Of a stretch of DNA of 64,000 bases, positions 8,715-17,344 are shown piece by piece; the first letter of the stretch is position 1; each line of letters starts with the position of its first letter. The DNA is from Pseudomonas sp. MYb185 (GTDB taxonomy: Bacteria > Pseudomonadota > Gammaproteobacteria > Pseudomonadales > Pseudomonadaceae), in NCBI RefSeq assembly GCF_002979975.1, contig NZ_PCQD01000002.1, positions 248,001 through 312,000 on the forward strand, given 5' to 3'. A program made the translations under genes and the position numbers. The notes beneath the pieces were generated by a model. The model saw only the letters and a list, made by a program, of their open reading frames with translations. It was not told where the DNA came from and searched no databases.

Positions 8715-9908
8715 TCAGCTTGTATACAACCCTCCCTTCACGACTCTTTCATCCAGAATAAAGTTAGCTCCGGTCGCCTCGGCAAAGGCCGCAACATAAG
8801 CTTCGGCATCCAGGCAGATCTCTGGGCTGAGCAGCCCCTGACCGGTTATCTCTCCGCGGATATAAGCCTCCAGAACCAGCCGTGCGCAGGTCGGCGTCGG
8901 GTCGGCAGACCCTGCTTCCTCAGCACTGGTCGGCAGCTTTATGTGGTATTCCATGACGCTGGTGATCTCAGCATCGTCGCGCTGGCCTAGCACTTCGATG
9001 CGAAACGCTACACTGCGCGGCGCTGTGGACAGGTCCACCGCCAGAGCCTCAGCCGCTACCGAGCTGGAGAAGTACTGCGCCATGAACTGCATGGGAGAAA
9101 TACCCAGGCCCTCGATCTTGTCGGTGGCAGCAAAGCCCAGATCGATAAAGGAGCGCCAGATCTGGTTACCGCGGTCGGGGAAGAAGCCGATGCGGTTACT
9201 GACCTCCTGCACCCCCTTGATGTAATGCGGCAGGGTGATGGTTTCACCATGCCCGATCAGGTATGCGCCCATTTCCCCGAATGGCGCCTTGTACTCCACA
9301 TCCCGGCGTCCGCTCCAGCCCGGCTTGAGGCAATACTGGCCCTGCTCGAACTGGGTGACGCCGCCACTGGTGATATGCAGCATATGGTCGACCACTGCAG
9401 GTGACAGCGATTGCGGCGAGAACGGCACGACGGTGGAGAGGTGAATGGCATGGGTCTGGTCCAGCCGGTCGGCCAGCAACCGGGCCACCACGTTGGTCAA
9501 TCCGGGGGTGGAGCCGCAGCCGATGATGATGCGGATACCGGCGGCCAGTGCCCGTGCGTGGTAGTCGCCCTTGAGCAACAGTGCCTCGGCCACATCGTGG
9601 TCATCGTTGATGTCGATATAGTCGACCCGGTTACGCAGCGCGGCCTCGACCACCGGCAGCGCGCTGCGGTAGAAGGGCCCAACCGCATTGAACACCAGTT
9701 GCACGCCATCGAGGGCGGCATCCAGCTGCTGCGGCTGGTTGATATCGACGCGCATGGCCCGCGCCGCCGAGCCGACTTCAGTCGCCAGTGCCGTGGCGGT
9801 ATCGGCGTTGATATCGGCAATGACATATTCCACATCGGGATTGCCCGCCACTAATTGCCTGGCGACATTCGCGCCGACATTCCCGCAACCCAGCAATAGA
9901 ATTTTCAT
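8715..9908 (-). CDS. Saccharopine-dehydrogenase-like NAD(P)-binding oxidoreductase
   Basis: A 397-residue protein starting MKILLLGCGNVGANVARQLV, a Rossmann dinucleotide fold, followed by VFNAVGPFYRSALPVVEAAL and GCGSTPGLTNVVARLLADRL, the signature layout of the saccharopine dehydrogenase/homospermidine synthase-like family. Similar proteins reduce or oxidise varied substrates, so the substrate here is unknown. The ATG at 9908 follows GGGA with 6-7 nt spacing; the upstream in-frame ATG at 9920 is less well placed. It precedes the DUF1302/DUF1329 pair on the same strand and could be cotranscribed with it. The 285 bp upstream (9909-10193) hold no gene that can be supported. Confidence 0.7.
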   Translation of the reverse strand: MKILLLGCGNVGANVARQLVAGNPDVEYVIADINADTATALATEVGSAARAMRVDINQPQQLDAALDGVQLVFNAVGPFYRSALPVVEAALRNRVDYIDINDDHDVAEALLLKGDYHARALAAGIRIIIGCGSTPGLTNVVARLLADRLDQTHAIHLSTVVPFSPQSLSPAVVDHMLHITSGGVTQFEQGQYCLKPGWSGRRDVEYKAPFGEMGAYLIGHGETITLPHYIKGVQEVSNRIGFFPDRGNQIWRSFIDLGFAATDKIEGLGISPMQFMAQYFSSSVAAEALAVDLSTAPRSVAFRIEVLGQRDDAEITSVMEYHIKLPTSAEEAGSADPTPTCARLVLEAYIRGEITGQGLLSPEICLDAEAYVAAFAEATGANFILDERVVKGGLYTS

Positions 9909-10193
9909 GATTTTTCCCATTATTGTTTTAACTTGTCGCCGAGTACCCGGCAGATAGTTGCATCCCGCAACCGTTCTCTACCGGGTAAACAGCACTGAAG
10001 CAGCAGACAGCTACAACCCAGGCAAGGGAGTAAAGTCGAGAACACGATAACCAAGCGTCCAGACCGCCCACCAGTACCAGGCGGTACTGCGGTAACCAAT
10101 AAGGTTGCAGATAAAAAGCAGTGAAAAGAGGCAATAACAACAGGGCCGCACAAACAGCGGAAGGAGTTAATAAATGGGGTATTTCAAAGAAAA

Positions 10194-11363
10194 CTACTGC
10201 AGTAACGGAAAACTTCTGAATACCAGCCTGACAAGGTCGCTCTGTCCTCTTATACCCAGCTTGGCATAGATGTTTTTCGAGTAGTTACGCGCAGCCGACA
10301 CGGCCACCTGCAGCTTATCCGCCGCGTCGGCCAGCGAACAACCAGCGGCCAACTGCATGGCCAGCCGCCCTTCCTGGGGTGTCAGGCCGAACAGCTGCGA
10401 AATGGCCGCACAGGCTTTGTCCGCATCGCTCATTTCCCCGACCCACAGGCCGCCGAACTCGGCGATATAGACTATGATACTGGGCACCCGCTTGCCCTGG
10501 AAGGTCGGCTCCAACACCGTGGGTGCTACCAGTACACCGAGAAAGCCCTGCCCTGGCGAGTTGAGGTTCAATAGGCTTTTGCCCGAGCCGACGGTAGGCG
10601 CCCGGGTGCGCGCCAGCAATGCCCGCTCCACCGCCCGCATCAGCTCGGACTGGGCGGCGGCCTCCCTGAACAGCAGGCGATCACTGATGCGTACCGCGTC
10701 ATAACCATTGATGATCTCCGCCGCTGCCCGGTTCAGGCTGATCACCCGCGCCTCATCGTCCAGCAGCACACAGCCCAGGTGCATGTGGTTGAGACTGCTC
10801 TCGAAGATGCTGCGCTCAAGCATACACTGCTGCAACCGCACATACAGGCCAAGCGCCCTCGCCAGGTGTGGCAACAGTTGTTCGAACAGCTCCGCAGTTT
10901 GCTGTTCGAACAGGACGCTGCTGTTATCCGCCCCCTTGACTACATCCAGCCAACAGGACATGACCCTGTCAGGATCGGAAAAGCCCGCCCGGAACGCACC
11001 CTGAATACCAAGGCTGCGAATATAGGCCAAGCCTTCATCGCCGAGAAAGGCAGGTTCGGAGGTCAGCCCGGCACCCTTGATCTGTTGCTCGGGGTACAGC
11101 GTCTGCTCACCATCCAGATAGGTACGACAGACCCGCTCAACTTCCAGCCAGTCAATCGTGTCATCCGGCGCCACCGCACTGACATGCACATCACCCATCA
11201 GTTTCGGCGAATGGTGCAGGGTGATGAACACCGCCTTGGCCCCCAGCAACTGACGCACCCTGTCCACCAGTGACTGCCAGGGTGGCGATTCGTTGATACC
11301 CTCGTATATCAGTGCAGTTAGATCCAGCAATCGCTCTGATCCACCCACGGCTGTCCCGCTCAT
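10194..11363 (-). CDS. LuxR-type transcriptional regulator 1
   Basis: A 389-residue regulator. The C-terminal 60 residues form a LuxR/FixJ helix-turn-helix (LTPQEGRLAMQLAAGCSLADAADKL, then YAKLGIRGQSDLVRLV). The central part (about 185-260) resembles a PAS-like segment (MHLGCVLLDDEARVISLNRAAAEIINGYD). The N-terminal domain is unassigned. The architecture matches the other three LuxR genes in the window, but it is the most divergent. The ATG at 11363 overlaps the MFS stop as ATGA, so it is the last gene of a DAO oxidoreductase, MFS, LuxR operon and probably responds to the substrate of those two proteins. Confidence 0.8.
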   Translation of the reverse strand: MSGTAVGGSERLLDLTALIYEGINESPPWQSLVDRVRQLLGAKAVFITLHHSPKLMGDVHVSAVAPDDTIDWLEVERVCRTYLDGEQTLYPEQQIKGAGLTSEPAFLGDEGLAYIRSLGIQGAFRAGFSDPDRVMSCWLDVVKGADNSSVLFEQQTAELFEQLLPHLARALGLYVRLQQCMLERSIFESSLNHMHLGCVLLDDEARVISLNRAAAEIINGYDAVRISDRLLFREAAAQSELMRAVERALLARTRAPTVGSGKSLLNLNSPGQGFLGVLVAPTVLEPTFQGKRVPSIIVYIAEFGGLWVGEMSDADKACAAISQLFGLTPQEGRLAMQLAAGCSLADAADKLQVAVSAARNYSKNIYAKLGIRGQSDLVRLVFRSFPLLQ

Positions 11364-12610
11364 CCCCTCTCCCCTCGCCCACAGTGCATATCTGTCACCT
11401 TGACCGTGTCGGTACGTCCAGGCAACAAGCCAATCAGCGGCAATGCCAGCACGGTGCAGGCAGCACATAGCAACAAGGCAGGCGCATAGGATTGAGTAAC
11501 ATCCAGCAGATAGCCAACCAGCCAGGGGCTGAACGCTGAGCCTACCCCGGCGATCAGACTGCCGATACCCAGCAGAGCGCCGAAGTGCCGCTCTCCGACC
11601 ATCCTGGCCATCAGCATCGGCGAGAACTGGTTGACCAGGTTGAAGGTAGCTCCCCAGCCCAGGGCGAAAACCGTGATGGCGACATACCCTACCCAGCCAG
11701 CGGACACCGACAACAATGCCAGAATACCGATGACGCCGGCAATATTGACTACCAACAGGATCCCCCTTGCATCCCAGCGGGTGCTGAGAAAGCCGAAGAC
11801 AAAATGACCAATCAGCGCACAGATGCTGGTTACCGAAAACACCCCTGCCGCCTGCGCTGGGGTATAGCCGGTGTGAATCAGGTAAGGCACGACGTTGATG
11901 AAGATCCCCAGCACACTGAAGGTCAGAAGTATCTGCATACCCACCCAGAACCAGAAGCCTGGTAGCCGGAGGGCGGCAGCAAGCGGCGCCCCGGCCAACT
12001 CAACAGCACGCATGCCCTGTTCGCCAATAGCCGTCTGTTGGGGCAAGCGCGCCAGCCACAACAGCACCGGAACCACGATCAACAGCATCATCGCGCTGAT
12101 CAGTTTCATTGCGCCATGCCACTGATGCTGCTCCATTACCCATGTCAGAAAAGGCGGGAAGCAGATCGCCCCCAGTGACCCACCGGACAATACCAGCCCC
12201 ACCGCCAGCCCCTGACGCGGCAACGCGACCCAACGCAGCACCACGGCAATAGCCGGGACGTAGGTGGATATGCCGATACCAACCCCGCTGATCGCTACCC
12301 ACATTGCCAGACTGCCGATATCCTGACTGAGCGCAGCGAGAAAATACCCGGCGCTCGCCAGGGTGGCGCCAGTGACCATGACCAGACGCGGTCCGAGCCG
12401 ATCCAGCAACCAGCCGCCCACGGGCATCGCCAGGGTCATACTGAGCATGAAGAACGATGGAATATTCGCCACTTGCTCATTACTTGCGGCAAAAGCCTGC
12501 ATCAATGGCATAGTGAATACACCGAAGGAACTCAGAGTCGAGCCAAACAATATACCCAGTGTCATCGCCATACCGGCAACCACACACCAGGCCTGGCGTT
12601 GATCCGGCAT
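11360..12610 (-). CDS. MFS transporter (monocarboxylate/OFA-like)
   Basis: A 416-residue membrane protein with about 12 predicted membrane segments, starting with GMAMTLGILFGSTLSSFGVFT. The loop between segments 2 and 3 has the MFS signature GGWLLDRLGPRLV. Members of this subgroup import organic acids. It is sandwiched between a DAO-family oxidoreductase (its ATG overlaps that stop, TGATG) and a LuxR regulator (ATGA overlap), so the three form one tightly coupled operon. The transported compound is unknown; a steroid acid or a breakdown product would fit the surroundings. Confidence 0.85.
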   Translation of the reverse strand: MPDQRQAWCVVAGMAMTLGILFGSTLSSFGVFTMPLMQAFAASNEQVANIPSFFMLSMTLAMPVGGWLLDRLGPRLVMVTGATLASAGYFLAALSQDIGSLAMWVAISGVGIGISTYVPAIAVVLRWVALPRQGLAVGLVLSGGSLGAICFPPFLTWVMEQHQWHGAMKLISAMMLLIVVPVLLWLARLPQQTAIGEQGMRAVELAGAPLAAALRLPGFWFWVGMQILLTFSVLGIFINVVPYLIHTGYTPAQAAGVFSVTSICALIGHFVFGFLSTRWDARGILLVVNIAGVIGILALLSVSAGWVGYVAITVFALGWGATFNLVNQFSPMLMARMVGERHFGALLGIGSLIAGVGSAFSPWLVGYLLDVTQSYAPALLLCAACTVLALPLIGLLPGRTDTVKVTDMHCGRGERG

Positions 12611-13956
12611 CAGATCACCCCCAGCCGCTGCGCCAGTCGCGCTGCCGGGATAAGCAGCTTGCGCACCAGCAGCTCGTGCTTGCCGGCAAAGCTGACCGCT
12701 TGCGGACGCTGCACCGGAAACGACAGGCTGGCCAGATCATCGGCGGCCAGCGCCTCACCCAGCAGCTTGCCGAGCAGCGGTGCCATGACGTTACCCCAGG
12801 CATTGAAGTGCATCAGGCCATATACCCCCGGCTGCACTTCATATATCCCTGGGAACTGTTGATCACGCATCGCTACTCGCCCGGTCCAGTAGGCCTGCAG
12901 CTCCAGCGGAAAGGCGCTGGCCTCGGGCCAGGTGCGATGAATCCATCGTAGGTGCTGCCGGAAATGCCAGGCCGCATCGTGCGGGCGCCGGGCACTGGGT
13001 ATCGAAGCGGTAACCAACCGGTGCTGCTCATCGATAACCAGCGGATGCAGGTCCATTGGCACCTGGGCCAACGTCTGGCGTCCGGGCATGATGATCTCGC
13101 GCAGCGGCTCGGGTAACGGCGCCGTAGCCAGCGCATAGGCAGTCAACGGGTAATAGCAGTTGGTGAAGGCCGGCACTATGTTGGTGGGATAGGCATTGGT
13201 ACAGAATATGACCCTTGCAGCTGTCACCTCCCCCCTGGCGGTGATCACCTTCCAGCGCTGCCCGACCGGTTGAATAGCAAGCGCCTCAGTATCGCCGTAT
13301 ACCCTGGCACCATGGCCGACTGCGGCATTGGTCAGGCCATTGCTGAACAACCAGGGGTTGATACGCCCACCGGAGGCATACAGCACGCCATGAGGGTAGC
13401 GCGCCGAGCCGGTCATACTCCGCATCTCCTCCGCACCCAACTCGTATATCTGCTGGCGGCCCTGCCAGTGGCGCATGCTGGCGTTGAAACGCTGTAACTG
13501 GGTGGGCGTCTGCATCGCATTCAGATAGCCGGACTGCACGGCATCGCAGTCGATTGCGTATTCACGTGCCAGCTGAAACGGCAAAGTGTGCCACTCATCG
13601 AACAGTGACAGAAAACGCCTCCCCCGGTCCGGAAAGCGCTCGAACACCTGAAGATTGCGCAACGTCGGCAAGACATGACCCGCGTTACGGCCAGATGCAC
13701 CCCAGCCGGGCTGCCGCGCCTCAAGCACCACCACTGCAACCCCCTGCCTGGCCAGATGCAGTGCAAGACTGCTGCCGGCCAGCCCCGCGCCAATCACCAC
13801 GTGGTCGGTGTCCAGTGACTCCTCCAGTGAGGGCCAACACTTGACCTGCCTGCCGGTCAGGGTCCAGCCGCTGTGATGAATACCGATATCACCGCTGCCC
13901 CAGCCTTCTCGGCCCGCTTGCTTGTTCTCCAATACAGTATTACTGGCAGCTATCAC
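12610..13956 (-). CDS. FAD-dependent oxidoreductase of the DAO family
   Basis: A 448-residue protein with an FAD dinucleotide motif near residue 50 (DHVVIGAGLAGSSLALHLARQG), a GWGASGRNAGHV flavin-contact segment and a C-terminal VYGLMHFNAWGNVMAPLLGK region, as in DAO/PuuB-type amine or amino-acid oxidases. The reading frame is open to 14436, but a GTG at 13956 has a strong GGAGG 7 nt upstream and gives the usual family length, so that start is chosen. The substrate is unknown; an amine or amino acid is the family norm. The 265 bp upstream hold only a weak GGGC-GGT-GCCC hairpin. Confidence 0.75.
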   Translation of the reverse strand: MIAASNTVLENKQAGREGWGSGDIGIHHSGWTLTGRQVKCWPSLEESLDTDHVVIGAGLAGSSLALHLARQGVAVVVLEARQPGWGASGRNAGHVLPTLRNLQVFERFPDRGRRFLSLFDEWHTLPFQLAREYAIDCDAVQSGYLNAMQTPTQLQRFNASMRHWQGRQQIYELGAEEMRSMTGSARYPHGVLYASGGRINPWLFSNGLTNAAVGHGARVYGDTEALAIQPVGQRWKVITARGEVTAARVIFCTNAYPTNIVPAFTNCYYPLTAYALATAPLPEPLREIIMPGRQTLAQVPMDLHPLVIDEQHRLVTASIPSARRPHDAAWHFRQHLRWIHRTWPEASAFPLELQAYWTGRVAMRDQQFPGIYEVQPGVYGLMHFNAWGNVMAPLLGKLLGEALAADDLASLSFPVQRPQAVSFAGKHELLVRKLLIPAARLAQRLGVI

Positions 13957-14221
13957 GCACCAGCCTCCGGTTTTCTTATTGTCGGGAGTAGCATGGTGAC
14001 CGTCCAACAATACGGCAATCACCATGACATTGAACATACGTGGAAGACCAGCGACGCAGCCAGTGCCAAATGGCATCGGCCCAGCCAGTTGGGCAGGAAC
14101 GGAAAACAGAGATGATAAAAGACAGCGGGGCACCGCCCTCACTGACAGATACCAGCGAAACCGATATCCATCTGTGTGCGAGCGAGCCCCGCAATACTGC
14201 TGACGCTCAGACGAGCCTTGT

Positions 14222-15601
14222 TCAGCGACCGGCGCGGCGGGCAGCCTCAGGACCGAAATCACGGGACGACAGCCCGCCCTGGTTGAGGAGATAGCCCCTG
14301 GGCTGCTCGTTGACCAGGTTGAACGCCAGGTGGCTGCGCGCCTGCAGATCGTGGTACAGACCCGCACCCGCCTGCCAGGTCTGGGCTTCCGGCGCGTAGT
14401 AGTAGTTGACCATCGAGGTGCGCCACAGACCGCCACGGGCGTCGTAGTTGTCCCCCATGACCATCAGCCAGCTATCCTCGTCCACGTACATGTGCCGCTT
14501 GGTGTACAGGTGCCGGTAGTTGTCCTTGATGTTGGCTTCCAGCACCCATACCCGCCTCAGCTCGTAGCGCATGTACTCGGGGTTGACATGGCCGGGTGTC
14601 AGCAGGTCTTCATATTTGACCTCCGGCGAGTGGATGCGATAGGCGTTGGCCGGTACGTACATCTCCTGCTTGCCGACGATCTTCCAGTTGTAGCGCTGGC
14701 CCGAGCCGTTGAAGATCCGCACCTCGTCCACGGTGATGGTGCCGCCGGAGCCGGGGAACTGCATGTCAAAACCGTATTCCGGCGACTGGCGCACGCGGCG
14801 GGTACCCGGGTCGTAGCGCCAGCTCTGGCGCGGCTCCTTGGTATGGTCGAAGAACTCGATGCCGGTGTTGATTTCACCCCGGTCGCGCTGGGGCAGCAGC
14901 GTCTCGTTGCGGTAATAGGACGAGGCCCCCGTGGTGGTGCCGATCTTGCCCGGCTCCAGTGGCGGCGCCAGGTTCTTTGATGCCACCTGGCCCCAGGTGA
15001 TGCGGCCGTTGCTCAGCACATAGGCGTTATCCGATACCAGTTCCTCGGTCCAGGGGCGGTAGGTGAAGAAGGACGAGGTCCACATCAGCTCGAGGCCGGT
15101 TTTCGGGAAGGGGAACAGGATGCCGCCGGTGGTGGCCTCGACCCCCTCGCCATCGCTGACCAGCCTGGCCGACTTGGCATTCTGCAGGGTCGCCTCGCAG
15201 ACGCTGTCCGGGAAGCGGAAGTCCCGGCGGGTTTCATATACCGGAATGGCAAAGGTGTCCGGATAGGCCTCGAACAGGGCCTTCTGACCCGCCGACAGGC
15301 GCTCGGCATGCTCGGCCATGTTCGCTGCGGTAATGGTGAACAGCGGCTTGTCATCGGGATAGGGGTCTACCGGATGCTGGCCGGGAATCGGCGCTTCCAT
15401 GTGATCCGGCACGCCCAGCCATTTGCCGGTCCACTCGGTGATGCTGCCGTCGGCGTTGCCGGCCTTTTCGGCGCCCACGCAGGTAAGGTCCTTACCCAGG
15501 CGGGCGATTTCTTCGGGCGTGGCCGCAGCCTGCGCCAGCCCCGCACCGAGCAGCATGTTGGCGGCAACCACGGCCGCGCCCAGAGGTTTGATCATGCGCA
15601 T
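14222..15601 (-). CDS. DUF1329 family exported protein, copy 2
   Basis: A 459-residue paralogue of the protein at 5607-6989, sharing the mature N-terminal block LGKDLTCVGAEKAGNADGSI and the central RRVWVLEA..KD..RHLY.KR..Y.DEDSW pattern. The signal peptide ends near residue 25 (LLGAGLAQA). It follows the second DUF1302 gene by 13 bp. Having two complete pairs in one catabolic cluster suggests different substrates or different expression conditions. The function is inferred as for copy 1. Confidence 0.8.
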   Translation of the reverse strand: MRMIKPLGAAVVAANMLLGAGLAQAAATPEEIARLGKDLTCVGAEKAGNADGSITEWTGKWLGVPDHMEAPIPGQHPVDPYPDDKPLFTITAANMAEHAERLSAGQKALFEAYPDTFAIPVYETRRDFRFPDSVCEATLQNAKSARLVSDGEGVEATTGGILFPFPKTGLELMWTSSFFTYRPWTEELVSDNAYVLSNGRITWGQVASKNLAPPLEPGKIGTTTGASSYYRNETLLPQRDRGEINTGIEFFDHTKEPRQSWRYDPGTRRVRQSPEYGFDMQFPGSGGTITVDEVRIFNGSGQRYNWKIVGKQEMYVPANAYRIHSPEVKYEDLLTPGHVNPEYMRYELRRVWVLEANIKDNYRHLYTKRHMYVDEDSWLMVMGDNYDARGGLWRTSMVNYYYAPEAQTWQAGAGLYHDLQARSHLAFNLVNEQPRGYLLNQGGLSSRDFGPEAARRAGR

Positions 15602-15614
15602 GCAGTTAGCTCCC

Positions 15615-17267
15615 TCAGAATGTGTACTTGACGTTGAATGACAGGTAGTCGCGGTCGGCCATCAGGCGGCCGTGCTCGACGTCCGGCGAAGACAGGTAGT
15701 TGACCCAGGTGGTGCCGACCTCGAAGTTGCCCATGTAGCTGAAGTCCGCGCCCAGCGTCAGGGTCTTCTCATCACGGCCCAGGCCCTGGTAGGCGCTGCC
15801 GTCGAGGTTTTGCTGCCAGGTGCCCGACAGCGCCAGGTCCCAGCCGGTGAAGATGCTCGGGTAATCGAGAATCACGCTGAAGCCGGCCAGAGTGCTGGAG
15901 CGGGTCTGGGTGCCGTAGGTGTAGTCGTCGTCGGTGGAAATCACCCCGCCGGCGTCCATATAGAGCGTGTCGACGTCCATGATGCGCTGATTGACCACCT
16001 CACCCATCACCGTGGTCTGGTTGGCCAGGCTGTTGGGACCCATCATGTAGACGAAGTTGGCGCTGGTCATCAGCAGCTCACCGGTAGTCGGCGCACCGCC
16101 GGCCAGCACCACGGGTGCGTCCTGGCGCAGGCTGATATCCGAGCCGATCTGCACATCGCCCACCTTGGAGGTCAGGCTCAGGCCGGTCAGCTTGATGTCC
16201 TCGAAATAACCGAACTTGATCACCGGGCCGGCGGCATCCAGGTGGTCGATGCTGTCCAGCGACGAGTAACGGGTGGTGCCGGTCATGTCCAGGAACATGG
16301 AGGCCACGCGGTCGTGGTAGCGGTAGTGGTAGAGGCCGACTTCGGTGTTGAAATCGATGTTCCAGCGCACCCCCAGACCCCACTGGCCTGAGTCGCGCGG
16401 ATCGCGGTCACCGGCACTGGCCACCACGGCGCCATCCGGCAGGCTGTCGATCACGCCCGGAGCAAAGCGCATGAACTGCGCGCCGGGGCCGAAGAAGTCG
16501 GTGGTGCTGAAGAAGTCACCCACCGGGTTGAGGCGGGTCTTTTCCCACTCCAGCTGGTAGAAGCCGGTGAACGCCAGGCGATCATTCAGCGCATAGGTGA
16601 AGGAGAACTGGTTGACCGGCAGGTAGGCATCCTTGGCTTCGGTGCCCGGTACGTTGAACTTGGTGGCATCCACCGGGGCCTGGCCCTGGCTGATGTTGGT
16701 CCAGAACAGGCTCTCGCCCCAGGCCACCAGGTGGCGACCCAGGTTCATCGACAGGTACTGTTCCTCGCCGATCGGCCAGTTGCCGTAGACATAGGCATCA
16801 AGCAACTGGAAGCGGCTGCCGCTCTCGCTGCGGGTCTTGCTGATGAAGTGCTGCTCAGCGCCGCCCTGGCCTACCAGGCGGTTGACAGTGGCGGCGGAGT
16901 CGTTGTCGTTGGTGCTCTTGTACACATCGTCGTAGAAGTGACTGGCGCGCAGCACCGCCCCGTAGTTGTCCTTGGTGGCGAGAATTTCGCCGAACAGGCT
17001 GACCCGGTTGTTCACCGGTGCATAACGGTCGAAGTTGCGGGTGCCGTCATCGTTGTTCAGTGCTTCCAGGTAGCGGCTGTCAGGGCTGCGGGTCCGGAAG
17101 GAATAGGTGTAGTTGGCGGTAATCTGCGAGTCGATGCTCAGTCCGTTACTGAAATCCAGCGAGGGCAAGGCGGAGGCCGTCGGACTGCTCAAGGCAAGCG
17201 CGACGGCCGTGGCCAGGGGCGAACTTCGCACTGCAAGGCGCGCGAGAGGGGTTTTCTTGTTATTCAC
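15615..17267 (-). CDS. DUF1302 outer-membrane beta-barrel protein, copy 2
   Basis: A 550-residue protein with a signal peptide (ATAVALALSSPTASA) and a C-terminal Phe (SFNVKYTF), expected for an outer-membrane barrel. It shares with copy 1 the internal blocks NYGAVLR.S.FYDDVY, LDAYV.G and GRH.VAWGE. The start is taken as the GTG at 17267, because AGGAG stands 6 nt upstream. The frame is open to 17348, but that would run over the inverted repeat at 17288-17308. It lies 77 bp downstream of fadD3 on the same strand, so it may be the distal part of the hsaA-kstD-kshB-fadD3 transcript. Confidence 0.8.
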   Translation of the reverse strand: MNNKKTPLARLAVRSSPLATAVALALSSPTASALPSLDFSNGLSIDSQITANYTYSFRTRSPDSRYLEALNNDDGTRNFDRYAPVNNRVSLFGEILATKDNYGAVLRASHFYDDVYKSTNDNDSAATVNRLVGQGGAEQHFISKTRSESGSRFQLLDAYVYGNWPIGEEQYLSMNLGRHLVAWGESLFWTNISQGQAPVDATKFNVPGTEAKDAYLPVNQFSFTYALNDRLAFTGFYQLEWEKTRLNPVGDFFSTTDFFGPGAQFMRFAPGVIDSLPDGAVVASAGDRDPRDSGQWGLGVRWNIDFNTEVGLYHYRYHDRVASMFLDMTGTTRYSSLDSIDHLDAAGPVIKFGYFEDIKLTGLSLTSKVGDVQIGSDISLRQDAPVVLAGGAPTTGELLMTSANFVYMMGPNSLANQTTVMGEVVNQRIMDVDTLYMDAGGVISTDDDYTYGTQTRSSTLAGFSVILDYPSIFTGWDLALSGTWQQNLDGSAYQGLGRDEKTLTLGADFSYMGNFEVGTTWVNYLSSPDVEHGRLMADRDYLSFNVKYTF

Positions 17268-17287
17268 TGTCTGCTCCTGATGTTGTT

Positions 17288-17308
17288 GTTCGCACAGTGG
17301 TTGCGAAC
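17288..17308. repeat. Inverted repeat ahead of DUF1302 copy 2
   Basis: A perfect 7-bp inverted repeat, GTTCGCA-CAGTGGT-TGCGAAC, lies 20 nt upstream of the GTG start at 17267 and downstream of the fadD3 stop. It could be a regulator half-site pair or an RNA hairpin that sets translation of the barrel protein. It is unlike the 19-bp element seen elsewhere in the window. Confidence 0.45.
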
Positions 17309-17344
17309 CTGAAGTATCAGAATGCCAACAGCGAACCGCATACC

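Noticed and set aside
9920-10153. 77-codon minus-strand frame in the gap before the saccharopine-dehydrogenase-like gene
   Set aside because: The Cys- and Leu-rich product has no ribosome site or family features; the stretch is better read as non-coding leader.
10753-10771. TCATCGTCCAGCAG-type matches inside coding sequence (also at 38590)
   Set aside because: They keep only the GACGATGA half, lie within genes and have no -10 hexamer at the right distance.
13957-14436. N-terminal extension of the DAO oxidoreductase up to 14436
   Set aside because: It would overlap the DUF1329 gene end and has no family similarity. The GTG at 13956 has a strong GGAGG and gives the normal length.
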